From positions 1-64,000 of the forward strand of contig SADC01000385.1 of assembly GCA_004194705.1 (NCBI GenBank): a stretch of DNA of 64,000 bases, in the 5' to 3' direction. The translations under genes were made by a program, and so were the position numbers. This DNA is from Ditylenchus dipsaci (lineage: Eukaryota > Nematoda > Chromadorea > Rhabditida > Anguinidae). Positions 10,893 through 21,923 of the stretch are shown in pieces. The stretch's first letter is position 1. Every line of letters begins with the position of its first letter. Under the pieces are notes generated by a model, which saw only the letters and a list, made by a program, of their open reading frames with translations, searched no databases and had not been told where the DNA came from.

Positions 10893-11897
10893 CGTCGGCC
10901 CGGCCTCCTGCCGAAGTGTCTGCTGGAAAAAGCGCCTATTAAAGGCCGAAAAACCTGCTCCTGAATATATGAAGCACACGACCTTCCTGTCGCAAGAACA
11001 AGGTGAGAGCCGTTTCGCATTTTTTTCATCGTAGTTGAATTCCTGAGGATCGGATAAAACTCGCTGCCTTGGTGTAGATCACTCCTTATATAGAAGAGCA
11101 ATAGATGAGCAACTTAGTTTGAAAAAGTGGCTTCCATGGCGCAGTGCGTAAGTGCTCGCGTTTTTTTGGCCAAAAATGGTGTTTTTTGGTGTTGCAGGTT
11201 CAATCCCACGTAGTGGCACACTTTTTTTTTTGGCTTTTTGGCCAGTTTAGAGTAATTTGGGTCGCTGATCCCGAATCTGGCGTCAAAAAAGTCTAATTAC
11301 CTCTAAACTGGCCAAGGAAGCCAAAAAAAAGTGTGCCACTACGTGGGATTGAACCTGCAACACCAAAAAAAAACACCATTTGGCCAAAAACGCGAGCACT
11401 TACGCACTGCGCCATGGAAGCCACTTTTTCAAACTTAATAGCTTCCCCCCCCCTTTAAAGGGGGTGGTCACTGTTGGAGACGACACTATGGGTGAGACAT
11501 CCAGATAAAGTTTCATTTCAGCCTACATTCATCCGATTCTTCTGGAGACAAATCGACGGACTTGCGACAAAATCATGGATGAACCTTATCCCAGTCCTGT
11601 AAGTCGCTTTTACGTGGTCATATACAGCACTGCTTTTGTTGTTATTCAGCAGCGTCGCAATTCTCATGATCGATCGACAGACGCATCCCATGAAAAGCTC
11701 TCTGGTGAGAATGAAGGCAAAGCAGCTAAGGGAATCAACCATATTCTGAGAAACGTAGTTTTTTTTATTCATTTTGTCCTAGTTGCAGAGCAGAATCTTT
11801 GCAGAACTATTGTTTCTTTATTCAGCGTCTGATTTGCGAAAACATGGATGAGCCCTATCCGGTACCGGCACCTAAGAATATTCGTGGCAAAATGTAA
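10893..11897 (+). CDS. Unrecognised small gene, 3' exons
   Basis: I do not recognise this protein. Three exons are supported: 10893-11002, 11522-11598 and 11826-11897, with good acceptors and GTGAGA and GTAAGT donors. The reading is RPPAEVSAGKSAY, then (after one apparently missing base near 10946, at TATTAAAG) KAEKPAPEYMKHTTFLSQEQ, then AYIHPILLETNRRTCDKI-MDEPYPSP, then RLICEN-MDEPYPVPAPKNIRGKM and TAA. The last two exons each carry a C-x2-[IN]-MDEPYP-x-P motif, which looks like an exon duplication. The start is not found; 5' exons should lie left of 10893 (a possible one near 10810-10860 is weak). A tRNA-like palindrome sits in the intron after the first exon. Confidence 0.6.
11118..11435. 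mobile_element. Head-to-head tRNA-like foldback element
   Basis: Two copies of one tRNA-like sequence face each other. Each has an A-box-like TGGCGCAGTGCGTAAGTG and a B-box-like GGTTCAATCCC. The ends are AGTTTGAAAAAGTGGCTTCC and its complement, with TTA next to each. The centre is a short spacer around GTCGCTGATCCC. The structure suggests a SINE or tRNA-derived unit duplicated in inverted orientation. A functional tRNA fold is not convincing. Confidence 0.7.
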
Positions 11898-11944
11898 TTA
11901 GATCTTCCAGAAATCCTTTGTTGGATGTATTCTGTATGACAATC

Positions 11945-11950
11945 AATAAA
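11945..11950 (+). promoter_or_regulatory. Polyadenylation signal AATAAA
   Basis: Canonical hexamer 48 bp after the TAA of the small gene (stop at 11895-11897), in a short AT-rich 3' untranslated region. Supports the assigned gene end and strand. Confidence 0.6.
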
Positions 11951-12499
11951 ATTATAGTAAACGTCACTCGTGAAAGTTGACGTTTGCAGGACTGAAGTCC
12001 ATGTATGAGTTCAGATTGGCGACACACGGAAAGTCAGAGTCAAAATTTAGTAGCATTAGAAAACCTTTATGCAAACTAGCAAAATAGTGGGTGACTTTTT
12101 TTTCTTTTTTGTTGCATATTTCGGGTAAGAGAACAGTTCGCGTCTGTTTTTGTAGGGGACAGTTCGCGTTAGACAGTTAGCGTCAGTCTTTTCATTTTTT
12201 TTCAAGTTTCATCTTGAAATTATCTTTGTTGTCTCAAGTTCTATTTATAAACTATCCGTAGTTCTTGTGGATGGTTTATGAACAATAGAAGCAGAGCGAG
12301 AGATTTGCTCTTGATCTATCGATCCGGTTTCAGATGAGCGAGTAACTCGTGATCCGCTCTACCTCGGGTTTCCTCTCATACTTGGCCAGAGTAAACTCGT
12401 GATCCACACTCCTTTTTGGGTTTACCCTACTTTTGGCAAGAGTAACCGTCATACTAACTATCCACACTACCTACTGTGTTTTTCCAGTCTTATCGGGCA

Positions 12500-12885
12500 G
12501 AGTAACAGGGTATACGACATTCACCGCGGCGACATTTCACCGCCTACGACATTCACCGCCGCGACATTTCACCGCGGACATTTCACCGCCTACGACATTC
12601 ACCGCCGGACATTTCACCTGCGACATTTCACCGCCGCTATAATGACCACACCATTAGCTGTCGCGCGGTGAAATGTCCATTCCGGAGTACAGTATATCCA
12701 TAGCCGAAATCTTCGCAAACCATGTTTTTTCAACGTTCAACACTAAAAACGTACAGAAAACGCATTTAAAGGCCCGAAGGCTATTTTTCAAAAAAAAATT
12801 TTTAGTAAAAATCAGGGTTGGGTAATTCTCCGGAGAAAACTTTCCGGGTAATTACCGGTAATTACCCGGGTAATTACCAATCAAC
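12500..12885. repeat. CACCGC array and solo CAGGG end
   Basis: 12505-12675 is an array of TACGACATTCACCGC / GACATTTCACCGC units in direct orientation with one inverted unit at the right (GCGCGGTGAAATGTCC), resembling one end of a tandem-subterminal element. 12820-12880 starts CAGGGTTGGGTAATTC and continues as a GGGTAATTACC palindromic array, resembling a solo hAT-type end. The open frames across this stretch are array products. Confidence 0.5.
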
Positions 12886-13019
12886 CAACCTAGTAAAATG
12901 ACCAAAACCATGAATCCACCCTATGGTTGAAAAAAATTCGACCGTTTGACGGTTTACCATGTTTGGTCACTGGAGCTGGGCAAAAAGAGCATCTAAATGC
13001 ATTTTTGATCAAGATCTTG

Positions 13020-14120
13020 CTCGAATTATGTCTAAGGTAAGTGAGTGCGCGCATCTCTAACCATCCAACCCCTGCGCACCCTTCGGGGGCGCAGGGGCTT
13101 GTGCTTGGGGGAGATGCGCACACCACATACCTTCGACGCAAATCACTCGAAAGACTCTGGATGCATAAAAAATGTATGCATACAAGAGTTTCTCATGCGG
13201 GTAGGCCCAGTCAACAAAAATGTTAGAGTTGTAGAAATTCCCGGAATATAGAAAACCCGGGAATATTCCCGAGAATATCCCGGAATTTCCCGGAACATTG
13301 GGAATATTCCAATATAGGGAAAATACCGGAAACCCGGAATATTCTAATGTTCCGGAATATTCCCGGGAATATTCCATTGTACAACCCTAACTATGTTCAA
13401 CATCTTTCTTTTTGTACAAAAGTGCCCCTTTTTGGTCCCTTTCCACCCAATACAGCCCTAAATTTTCCAATGGACCATGGGTGGGGTAAGGGTATCTGGT
13501 TTTGGTCATTTAATCAAAACAATTTTTTTTTCAAAAAATGGCCGTCCGGGCGGGAAAACGGAACTTATTACTTGGGGGGGGGGGGGGGGTGCGCATTTTA
13601 ATTATTTTGTATCATGTTTAAATGATCCCAAGTAACTTTATATGCTAAAAACGATAAGAAAGGTGGGTCCCGTCATTTTTTCACATAAAGAGGATTTTTT
13701 CAAAAAAAAATTTTGACAAAAATTTGACATTTTGCCTGTGGGGGACCAAGGTAAACCACCTTATGTAAAGGTATTATACCCCGTTTGGTCACTGGAGCTG
13801 GCAAAAGAGCATCTAAATGCATTTTTGATCAAGAGTCTGCTCGGAATTATGTCTAAGGTAAGTGAGTGGCGCGCATCTCTAACCATCCAAGCCCCCGCGC
13901 ACCCTTCGGGGGCGCAGGGGGCTTGGTTGCTTGGGGTGAGATGCGCACACCACATACCTTCGACGCAAATCACTCGAAAGTGCTCTGGATGCATAAAAAA
14001 GTATGCATACCAGAGTTTCTTTATGCGGGTAGCCCCAGTCAACAAAAACTATGTCAAATTCCATCTTTTTGTGGTATCCAGGTACCCTTTCAGGTTGGAT
14101 TGCCTTGGGGACCAAGGCAA
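13020..14120. repeat. Two family-A copies, one split by a small hAT-like insert
   Basis: Copy 1 spans about 12965-13440, copy 2 about 13780-14110. Each has the block ATTATGTCTAAGGTAAGTGA, the hairpin GCGCATCTCT...AGATGCGC enclosing a GC-rich stem (gcgcacccttcgggggcgc), a second hairpin CTCTGGATGCATA...TATGCATACCAGAG, and then GTCAACAAAACTATGTTCAA. Copy 1 is interrupted in that last motif by the 13224-13389 element. Between them lies a long G tract at 13575-13589. Confidence 0.75.
13224..13389. mobile_element. Small hAT-like element with GGAATATTCC array
   Basis: Begins TAGAGTTGTA and ends TGTACAACCCTA, with an interior made of alternating CCGGGAATATTCCCG-type palindromic units. It sits exactly inside the family-A motif that reads AACAAAACTATGTTCAAC elsewhere, and ATGTT occurs on both sides, consistent with a degenerate 8-bp duplication. 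Length 166 bp, no coding capacity. Confidence 0.65.
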
Positions 14121-14360
14121 AAAGTCAAATTTAGTCAAAAAATTTTTTTTCAAAAAAACGATTTTTGTGAGGAAAATGTCAGAAAATGACTTTCTTGTCG
14201 TTTTAAGCACATAAAAGTTACTTAGGAGTCGTTTAAACATGATTTACAAATAAGTGAAAAATGCGCCCCCAAGTAAATAAGTGCGGGAAAACGTGTTTTT
14301 TGTATGTTTTAGTTGCTAAAACGCTGAAAAAACATGAGTGAAGATTTCCGGCTATGACAT

Positions 14361-15173
14361 ACCGTATTTCCTCTAATAGGAGCACCCGCTCTAATAAGCG
14401 CACCTGTTCTAATAAGCGCACCCCCTAGCAGTAGATTGAAAAATAAGCGCACCCACTCTAATAACGCACCCCCTCATTTTTTGAAAAGATGAAACTGAAA
14501 TTTTATAAAAAAAAAATACAAACGAAAAAAGCTCAATTTGTATTCAAAATTTCTCGAAAAAATTTCTGCGTTGTTCACAAGCTTTGTCTGAGAAACAGTT
14601 CTGTTTTTTGGAACGGTCCGTACTGTTCCCTTGTACTCGGATGCACTAAGTTTATACAGGTTTGCACTTCCTTTCAAAATGTTCAACTTTCCACTTTGGA
14701 ATTATTAGGCTCCTGATGTCTCATGGAATGGTCCTTCGAGGCACTCCTCCGCATGAGTTATGACAAATGGATGGCAAATGACGCACAAGAAGAATACACA
14801 AGTGTTGGGAAGCGAGGACGTCCAATACACTGCTTCAAATAACATGGCCTATTCCGGAGGGGCGTTACGAAGTGGCAGTGGCGCGATCAGCTATTGGAGA
14901 TGTGTCAGCCATCGAAGAAATGGATGTTAAGCAAGATGGTGAAAACGGTTACTTGAGCGACGAATCATTGGAGTTTGACGTTTGATTATTTGAGCTATTA
15001 TGCTGTTATAGAATTGCAATAAAATTTGTTGCTTCACTGGTGTTTACTAAGGTTTTCGCTGTGTTGAAAAATAAGCGCACTTGTTCCAATAAGCGCACCT
15101 GCTCTAATAAGGGCACCCCTAGCGGTAGATCGAAAAATAAGCGCACCGGTGCTCCTATTAGAGGAAATACGGT
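14361..15173. mobile_element. TACCGTATTT element, 813 bp, with a possible transposase tail
   Basis: Ends ACCGTATTTCCTCTAATAGG and CCTATTAGAGGAAATACGGT. Just inside both ends are direct copies of CTCTAATAAGCGCACC. The interior on the + strand ends with a readable tail (RYEVAVARSAIGDVSA, then DGENGYLSDESLEFDV and a stop at about 14985), followed by CAATAAAATTTG. This could be the 3' end of a transposase or a captured gene end. Preceding frames are broken and I could not assign a family. Confidence 0.65.
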
Positions 15174-16869
15174 CTACTGTACTTTAGCCTAACTCGGCCT
15201 AATCCAGTCTGATACGGTCTTATACAGTGTGATTCAGCCCTGATCTGGTCTGATCAGTCTGATCTAGCCCTGATCAGGTCTGGTCCAGGGAGGAACTTCT
15301 ATACGCATCCCCTTCAGATCAGAGGTTCAGAATTCTAAAAACCTTCTACGATGTCCAATCCCATGACATCCTACACAGGACTATCTTAGATCTTTTCGGT
15401 AGTATCCTGGAACTGACGTTTTTTCGTAATTTTTATTTACATACTCATTGCAACTTATACTCAAAATGTAGCCCTGCTTTCTGGCGTCATTTTATTATAT
15501 GGTTGTGAAGAGCATGTAGATTAAAACTGCAAAAACACGCCAGTGCCAGAATAATACCGAAATCCTGCCCCTCATATTACTCTTTTTCTTGTTCAAACCT
15601 TCGCTAGCTACCGTGTTTTTCTGAAGTGATTTCGGTGTGTGAAAATTCTATCAGGTTCTCCATGAAATTCTGACTCTAGAAAGTCACTCAAAATAGATAA
15701 AATGGTGGATGCTCATGCTACTACTATATTGCACGGCTGTCCGTCTGTCGTTTATAAACCTTAAAACCTTATCTGCTCTAAAAGAGTGTTTTTACAAGTA
15801 AAGGAGGGATGAGAAGACGATCTGGGAAGTCAGATCTATGATATGATGCTTTTTGATTTTGAGATTTTCACCACTCTCACTCAAAGATTGCCTCAGTGAG
15901 GTAATTTTGAGTGAGAGTGGTGAAATCTCAAATTTTTGCAGACAAAACTTAAATCTAACTGCACTTCACGGACTCAAAATTAAAAATTAAATAAAGGTCA
16001 TAATTGTCCAAAAACTAACATTTCTCTATTAAAAAAAGTTGTGCTATATTTTTCAAATTCTCACTCAATTCTCAGGCAACTCGGATTAGACTGATCCACA
16101 GTAAAATTTCGATTGCAGGATTTTAACGATAGCTCAGTTGGGGCTATCGCTTGGTATATAAGGTTCCCTGATGTCGTGCCATTCCCGTGTAAGGCAAAGG
16201 TTTGACTAAAACTGGCCGATAACATTATTTTTCATATCCATTAATTCACAAGTTTGGCGTCGAAATGATTCTGAACTCTTCTTGCTATCTAATAAAATCA
16301 TAAACGCAGGCTTTACTCCTACCATAGCTCGTATCCAGGCTAAAATAAGATGAATTTCCAAAAATCTATCGTTTGGGGTTTCCTTCGACTGAATTTGCTG
16401 ATATTTTCTGACTTTTCTACCAGTGTCACGTTTCATGTACTAAATGTAGCCAAAACTCTAGGCTTTCCTTTGAGCTATCGAGCAGAGAAAGAAGTAATGT
16501 TTAGTTAGAGCTAGAATTTAAAAAACATTCAACGATGTCCAATTTTAAGCATCCTACACAGGTCTGTCATTTTGCATGAAACCGCGAAATTAGGGCATTT
16601 GCAGACTTCAGCGGATTGCTTAATAGTTTTCGACCCAAGTTTTTAAAAGATAAGAGTAAAATAGGTGTGCGGCTTGTGGAATTGAACTGTGACTGATAGG
16701 TGATGCGTATAGGAAGCTACCCCCTTTAAGATTTTGGATAAATCTTTTTTTTGCCACGATTTGGCTTTTTTCTGCACGTTTTTGCTTTTTTCTGCCACGT
16801 TTTGCTTTTTTTGCCACGTTTTACTTTTTCTGCCACGTTTTACTTTTTTGCCACGTTTTGCTTTTTTCT
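15174..16869. repeat. Intergenic repeats: TCTGATC array, palindrome, SINE, GCCACG array
   Basis: 15178-15290 is an array of CTGATC/CGGTCTGAT units. 15300-15850 holds nothing I can name, apart from a SINE-like start at about 15290-15330. 15857-15934 is a palindrome (GAGATTTTCACCACTCTCAC and its complement). 16660-16735 is a minus-strand tRNA-derived SINE copy. 16742-16870 is an array of about 17-bp units TTTTTGCCACGTTTTGC that runs straight into a family-A copy. Long ORFs across the last array are low-complexity artefacts. Confidence 0.6.
16660..16735 (-). mobile_element. tRNA-derived SINE copy
   Basis: Reverse complement has CCTATACGCATCACCTATCAG followed by a B-box-like AGTTCAATTCCACAAGC. 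Other copies: 21218-21280 (-), 36178-36245 (+), 41045-41110 (+), 42955-43020 (-), 51003-51065 (+). All share ATACGCATCGCC about 10-15 bp upstream of GGTTCGAnTCC, so this is a tRNA-headed SINE or a degenerate tRNA family. This copy is diverged. Confidence 0.55.
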
Positions 16870-17325
16870 CCATGTTTTGCTTGCCCCGTTTTGGTCATTT
16901 GGAGCTGGGCGAAAAAAGTCTCTTTATGCATTTTGATTAAGAGTCTTGCTCGAACCATGTCTGAGGCAAGTAAGTGCGCGCCCCCTGTGCCCCCTTCGGG
17001 GCGCAGGGGACTTGGGGCTGGAGTTGAGATGCGCACACCCACATACCTACACAAATCATCGAAAGCAACTCTGGATGCATAAAAATGTATGCATACCAGA
17101 GTTTTCTTTATGCGGTAGTTCCCAGTTAGTAAACTATGTTCAAATTCCAATCTGTGGGGTATACAGTTACTCTTTCAGGGTGGATTGCCTTGGGGGACCA
17201 AGCAAAAAGTCCAATTTTGGCCAATTTTTTTTTTTCAAAAAATACTATTTTTTGGGTGGAAAAATGTCAGAAACAACTTTTTCATCGTATTGAGCATACA
17301 AAAAACTACTTAGGAATCTTTACTT
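16870..17325. repeat. Family-A copy
   Basis: Runs from GGTCATTTGGAGCTGGGCG through ACCATGTCTGAGGCAAGTAA (splice-donor-like block), the GC-rich hairpin, CTCTGGATGCATAAAAATG / TATGCATACCAGAG, and then a CCTTGGGGGACCAAG tail. Lower identity than the 63-kb copy. Confidence 0.75.
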
Positions 17326-17752
17326 AAGCCCCATTCATACTCCCGCGGGACACGGAACAATTGTTCAAAGACGTTTTTGTCTATATCTCGGCTCCCAGCA
17401 ATCATTTCATACTACTTTTAATAGACACAAGGGAACAGACCATGCTCTACAATATAGGAATAACAGATTCCATGATTCAGATCGAAAACGATTTTTATGC
17501 TGTCCCGCAGGTCAATGTCCCGTGGGACAAATCCCTACAAATATATTGATTTGTCCCACGGGACATTGACCTGCGGGACAGCCTAAAAACCGTTTTAGAT
17601 ACTGATCATGGCAGATCTGTTATCCCTATATTGTAGAGCATGGTCTGTTCCTTGTGGATCTATTAAAAATTGAAAAATGATGGCTGGAAGCGGAATAGAG
17701 ACAAAAACCTGTTTGAAAAATTGTCCCGTGTCCGCGGGAGTATGAATGGCCC
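17326..17752. mobile_element. Foldback element with CCCGCGGGAC ends, 427 bp
   Basis: Arms pair from GGGCCATTCATACTCCCGCGG (plus-strand form GCCCCATTCATACTCCCGCG on the left) to CCGCGGGAGTATGAATGGCCC on the right. The centre contains TTTGTCCCACGGGACATTGA, itself palindromic. No target duplication identified and no ORF of note. Confidence 0.75.
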
Positions 17753-20230
17753 TTTAGGAATCGTTTAAACACTATTTTTAAATAAGTGAAAAATGGCCTC
17801 AGAAGTTCAAAAAAACATTATTTTTAAGTTCTGGTCAATAAAAAATTGAGTTTTGGACACTTTCAAATTTTGACTTTTTATCTGTTTTATCATGTTTGGT
17901 TACTGGAGCTGGGTAAAAATAGTCTCTAAATGCATTTGGTAACACTATAGAATGGCCCCCCCAGCTAGCGAAAAATTTACTTTTCCTGAAGGGGAAAGGA
18001 CCCGTCTCATTTTGATTCTCGTGCTCTGAATACGCACGGAAAACAATTGGTTTCCGAAAAAATCGAAAAAAAAAATTTTTCGATTTGCCTGGTCCCCCAA
18101 GGTAAAACATTTAAAAAAATTCAAAAAAATATTTTTTCGAATTCCCGCCAAAACATTTTTTAAGGGATTTAGGGCTGTATTTGGAGGGGAAGGGAATAAA
18201 AAGGGCCACCCTCATGGCAAAAAGAGACTCTATATACATTTTATGGTCAAGAGTACTTCTCGGAATCATGTCCTAAGGTAAGTGAGTGCGCTTAAATTTT
18301 TCTTTGGGGGACCAAGGCAAATCGAATTTTTTTTTTCTTTCGATTTTTCGGAAAACCAAAGTGTTTCCGTGCCTATTTCAGAGCACGAGAATCAAAATGG
18401 GACGGGTCCTTTCCCCTTCAGGAAAAGTAAATTTTTCGCTAGCTGGGGGGGGCATTCTATAGTATAGCCATGCATTTTTTGTTCAAGAGTCTTGCTCGGA
18501 AGTATGTCTAACGTAAGTGAGTGCGCGCATCTCTAGCCAACCAAGCCCCTGCCCCTCTTCGGGGGCGCAAGGGGCTTGGTTGCTTGGGGTTGAGATGCGC
18601 ACACCCACATACCTCAGACGCAAGTCACTCGAAAGTGACTCTGGATGCATGAAAAAAGCATGCATACCAGAGTTTATTTATGCGGTGGGCCCCAGTCACA
18701 AAACTATGTTCAACATCTTCCTTTTTGTTTAAAAATTGTCCCTTTTTTAGTCCATTTCCACCCAAATACAGACCTAAATCCCGACTATACTTGGATATAT
18801 TTAGTACGAAAAACATGTTTTCCGGTGGCGAAAGACATGTGCAAAAAAAAATTTGACCGAAATTTTTCAAAAACGATAAAAAGTGTGCAACACCATAACA
18901 ACCCACATGCTGACCTTATATAAAGGCCCTGGGAATGGATCCAAACCCCCTACCCGCGAGGCTTTAAGGTTCCTTTAAGGGTTCCCGAACAATTAAGTGC
19001 TCGCATTAGCGTTTAGGGGCCAAGGCTGACCATTTATACACACCCTGCCTGCCTTCCGGCAGGCACCCTAATTCAATAGGAAGCCCCTTTGGGGTACATT
19101 GTTCGTGCCAAGGGCTGACCCTTTATACACACCTGCCTGCCTTCGGCAGGCACTGGCATTGTTGAGCGAAAGTGCTTTTTATGCAAAAACGGAGACGACG
19201 ATTTCAAAAAAAAAATGAAAAAAATGAATTTGGTCAAAATGTAGATTTTGAACACTTTTCAAAAAAAAAATTTTTTGCTCCAGATGTCTTTCCGCCACCG
19301 GAAAAATGTTCTTTCGTACTAATTACGACCTGAAACGTTCGAATATGTGGTCAAACCCCATTTTTGGGAACATGTGGTATACATACTTTAGCCCTCACAT
19401 GGCCCAGAAGTTCAAAAAAGGCATTATTTTAAATTCTGGTCAATAAAAAATCGAGTTTTGGACACTTTGAATTTTGACTTTTTTGGTTCTTTTTGTTATC
19501 GGAATACCCGACCTCAGTCGTGCTAAGACAATTATGCGTAAGAATCGGGTATTCCCGATAACAAAAAAGAACCGACTTTTATTGTTTTATCATGTTTGGG
19601 TCACTGTAAGCTGTCAAAAATTCTCTAAATGCATTTTTGTTCAAGAGTCTTGCTCGGAATTATGTCTAGGTAAGTGAGTGCGCGCATCTCTAACCATCCA
19701 AGCCCCCTGCGCACCCTTCGGGGCTTGGTTGCTTGGGGTTGAGATGCGCACACCCACATACCTTAGACGCAAATCACTCGAAAGTAACTCTGGATGCATA
19801 AAAAACGTATGCATACCAGAGTTTATTTATGTGGTAGGCCCCAGTCAACAAAACTATGTTCAACATCTTTCTTTTTGTTAGAAATCGGGTGGTCCCAAAA
19901 CTCATTTTTTTATCGACCAGAACTCAAAAATAATGCCTTCTTTGAACTCCTGAGGCCATTTTAGGTGGATATAGGGTGTTAGGAAACACGTTGAAAAAGT
20001 TGATTTGGTGGGGGGATATATCCAAGTAGCGCCCAAAAATGTTATTTTTGAACTGCCGCCATGAATAGTTCACAAAGTTTCAAGTTTTTTGGCTGCTTTT
20101 TGTAAATTGTCACAGTTTCTATTTCAAATTCAACGCTGAACATTGTGTGAATTTTGGTGTGAAAAATTTACAAAAAGTCAATATATGGTGGTCATCTGCC
20201 CCTGTGAACCAACTAAGTCACGATTTTTGC
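17753..20230. repeat. Cluster of family-A copies and flanks
   Basis: Holds full cores at about 18470-18720 and 19590-19870, plus truncated cores around 17885-17945 and 18215-18280. The linkers are family flank sequence: AAATTGAGTTTTGGACACTTT, GGGATTTAGGGCTGTATTTGG and CGAAAAATTTACTTTTCCTG, the last appearing in both orientations (17965 and 18425) around a broken palindrome. A short foldback CGGAATACCCG / CGGGTATTCCCG sits at 19490-19565, and CCTGCCTTCCGGCAGG / CCTGCCTTCGGCAGG hairpins at 19045-19150. No gene seen. Confidence 0.65.
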
Positions 20231-20320
20231 ATGTACAACTTCAAAAGAGAAGATTCAATTAGAGAAGAGCAGTAGCTGCGCGCCAAAGGCGCGCCTGGCC
20301 CCGCTAGTGATATATAAAAC

Positions 20321-21032
20321 TAGGGTTGTCGGCTCGGCGCGCCGATTTCGGCTTTTCAAGCCGAAATTTTTGGGCTTTCGGGTTTTGGCTCGGCGCACCG
20401 AAAATTTCGGCTTACGGCTCGGCGCGCCGTTAATTTTGATTTGAAATAATTTATTGTGCTGGAGTGAAACTGTCCCCGTTCTTAAGACTCGGACGGTGAC
20501 TCTCCGTCCGTAGAAAACCTTTTGCGTATTGTTTTCTTTACAAGTTACTAAACGACTGCATTCTTAATGCAGTCGGTTTAACAATACTAGAAATTACCAG
20601 TTGTTTCATATTTATTTCCGATCATTTTAGCAATGCCATGCAAAGTGTGGAAGTCTTTCATGAAAGTGGGCGAGAAAGCCATTGTGTCTGTGGTGAGGAA
20701 ATAAGTTTGGCAAGAGCGGATCGACATCTCAATTATCGGGTCATTTGAATTTAGCGAAGCAGAAGGAAACGATGACAAGAAAGAAGCGGGACCGGCGCCT
20801 AAGAAAGCCAAGAGTGTTGTATGTAAATTATGGTCGAATAAAAGCGCTTGGGTCGATAAAATGATCGTGTTTGTTTGTGGATTGTTTGAAAATTCATGCT
20901 GTCGAAAATTCGGCTTTCGGCTTGTTCGGGGCGCCGAAAAATTCGGCTTTCAGCTCGGATCGGCGCGTCGAAAATTTCGGGTTTCGGCTTTCGGCTCGGT
21001 GTGCCAAAAATTTCGGCGCCCCGATAACCCTA
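20321..21032. mobile_element. hAT-like element with CGGCGCGCCG arrays and BED remnant
   Basis: Starts TAGGGTTGTCGGCTCGGCGC and ends GGCGCCCCGATAACCCTA. Flanks are TATAAAAC (20313-20320) and TATTAAAC (21033-21040), an 8-bp duplication with one mismatch. Subterminal zones repeat TTTCGGCTCGGCGCGCCG on both sides. The interior carries a decayed BED finger on the + strand. TAGGG fits the hAT terminal consensus. Confidence 0.85.
20633..20790 (+). pseudogene. BED zinc-finger fragment of a hAT transposase
   Basis: After an acceptor (TTTTAG) the reading MPCKVWKSFMKVGEKA continues in shifted frames as CVCGEEIS and then GKSGSTSQLSGHLNLAKQK. The order (KVWKxF, C-x-C, STSxLSGHL) is that of the BED finger at the N-terminus of hAT transposases. 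The same KVWKSF-KVG-CGEE-LSGHL sequence occurs in 61206-61349 inside a different element. Frame breaks mean it is not functional. Confidence 0.75.
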
Positions 21033-21217
21033 TATTAAACAAATACGCATCCTTTTATGCTATTTTCATTTCATTTTGGTAATCATTTGCTCAAAATCCT
21101 AAAAATTAGGGCATTTGATGACGGCGAAAAAGTGCTGAAAATGATTGCAATCGATGGCTCGATAGTTTTTGGTCCTAGAGTCGTAAACTTACTAAAAAAG
21201 AGTTAAAAATAGGGTGT

Positions 21218-21280
21218 GCACTTATTGGGAATTGAACCTGTGTCCTTATAGGCGATGCGTTTAAGAAGTCGCCCCCCCCC
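21218..21280 (-). mobile_element. tRNA-derived SINE copy
   Basis: Reverse complement reads GGGGCGACTTCTTAAACGC, then ATCGCCTATAAGGACACAGG and TTCAATTCCCAATAAGTGC. Same family as the copies at 42955 and 51003. Degenerate; a tRNA cloverleaf is not supported. Confidence 0.5.
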
Positions 21281-21321
21281 TTTGAAAATTTCGATCTTTT
21301 TCAAAAGTTTTTACACCACCA

Positions 21322-21485
21322 GGGGTGGTAGTAACAATCAACGGATAAATCCGCGGATACGGATAAAATCCGCGGATAGAAATATCGCGGATTTTTTGAT
21401 TGTTACTACCGATTATCCGTATCCGCGGATTTTATCCGAGGATACGGATTTATCCGCGGATATTTTGATGTTACTACCACCCCAG
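21322..21485. mobile_element. Palindrome with ATCCGCGGAT array
   Basis: Ends GGGGTGGTAGTAACAATCA and TGTTACTACCACCCC enclose direct and inverted copies of ATCCGCGGATACGGAT. It interrupts a dispersed sequence (ACACCACCAGGTAGC...) that is uninterrupted at about 47955-47985, so an empty site is visible in the same window. End type CAGGGG suggests hAT, but no clean duplication is visible. Confidence 0.65.
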
Positions 21486-21923
21486 GTAGCCCTGCGATTC
21501 TAGATTCTGATAAAGTGGAATTTATTGCATTATCTTACGGAAATGTGAAATGATAAGTCAAAACATGAAGGTTGTCAGAAAAAATAATTTGGTTCATACT
21601 TTGACCTAATTTATTTACATTTTTGTGAGATAATAAAATAAATGATATATTACCAGAAAGTAGAATCACAGGCCTACCTGATGGTGTGAAAACCTTTTCA
21701 AAAAAATTAAAATTTTAAAGAGAAACAGGCAAAACCAAATTTTCTGTGAGTTCTTCATTTTTCGAGTCACGTTTTTGCGAGTTGTACATTTTTTCGAGTT
21801 AACGTTTTGCCAATCCGACGTTTCGAAAGACACATGTATACACTTTTCCAGTCGATATACAGCCCAAATTGATGATATCATCAAAATTCGTGTTTTTTAT
21901 TTCAAACACTCTTTTTTCATATA

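Noticed and set aside
12399..12671. 90-codon ORF with repeated DISPPTTFTA peptide
   Set aside because: Encoded by the CACCGC tandem array; no start context or splice evidence.
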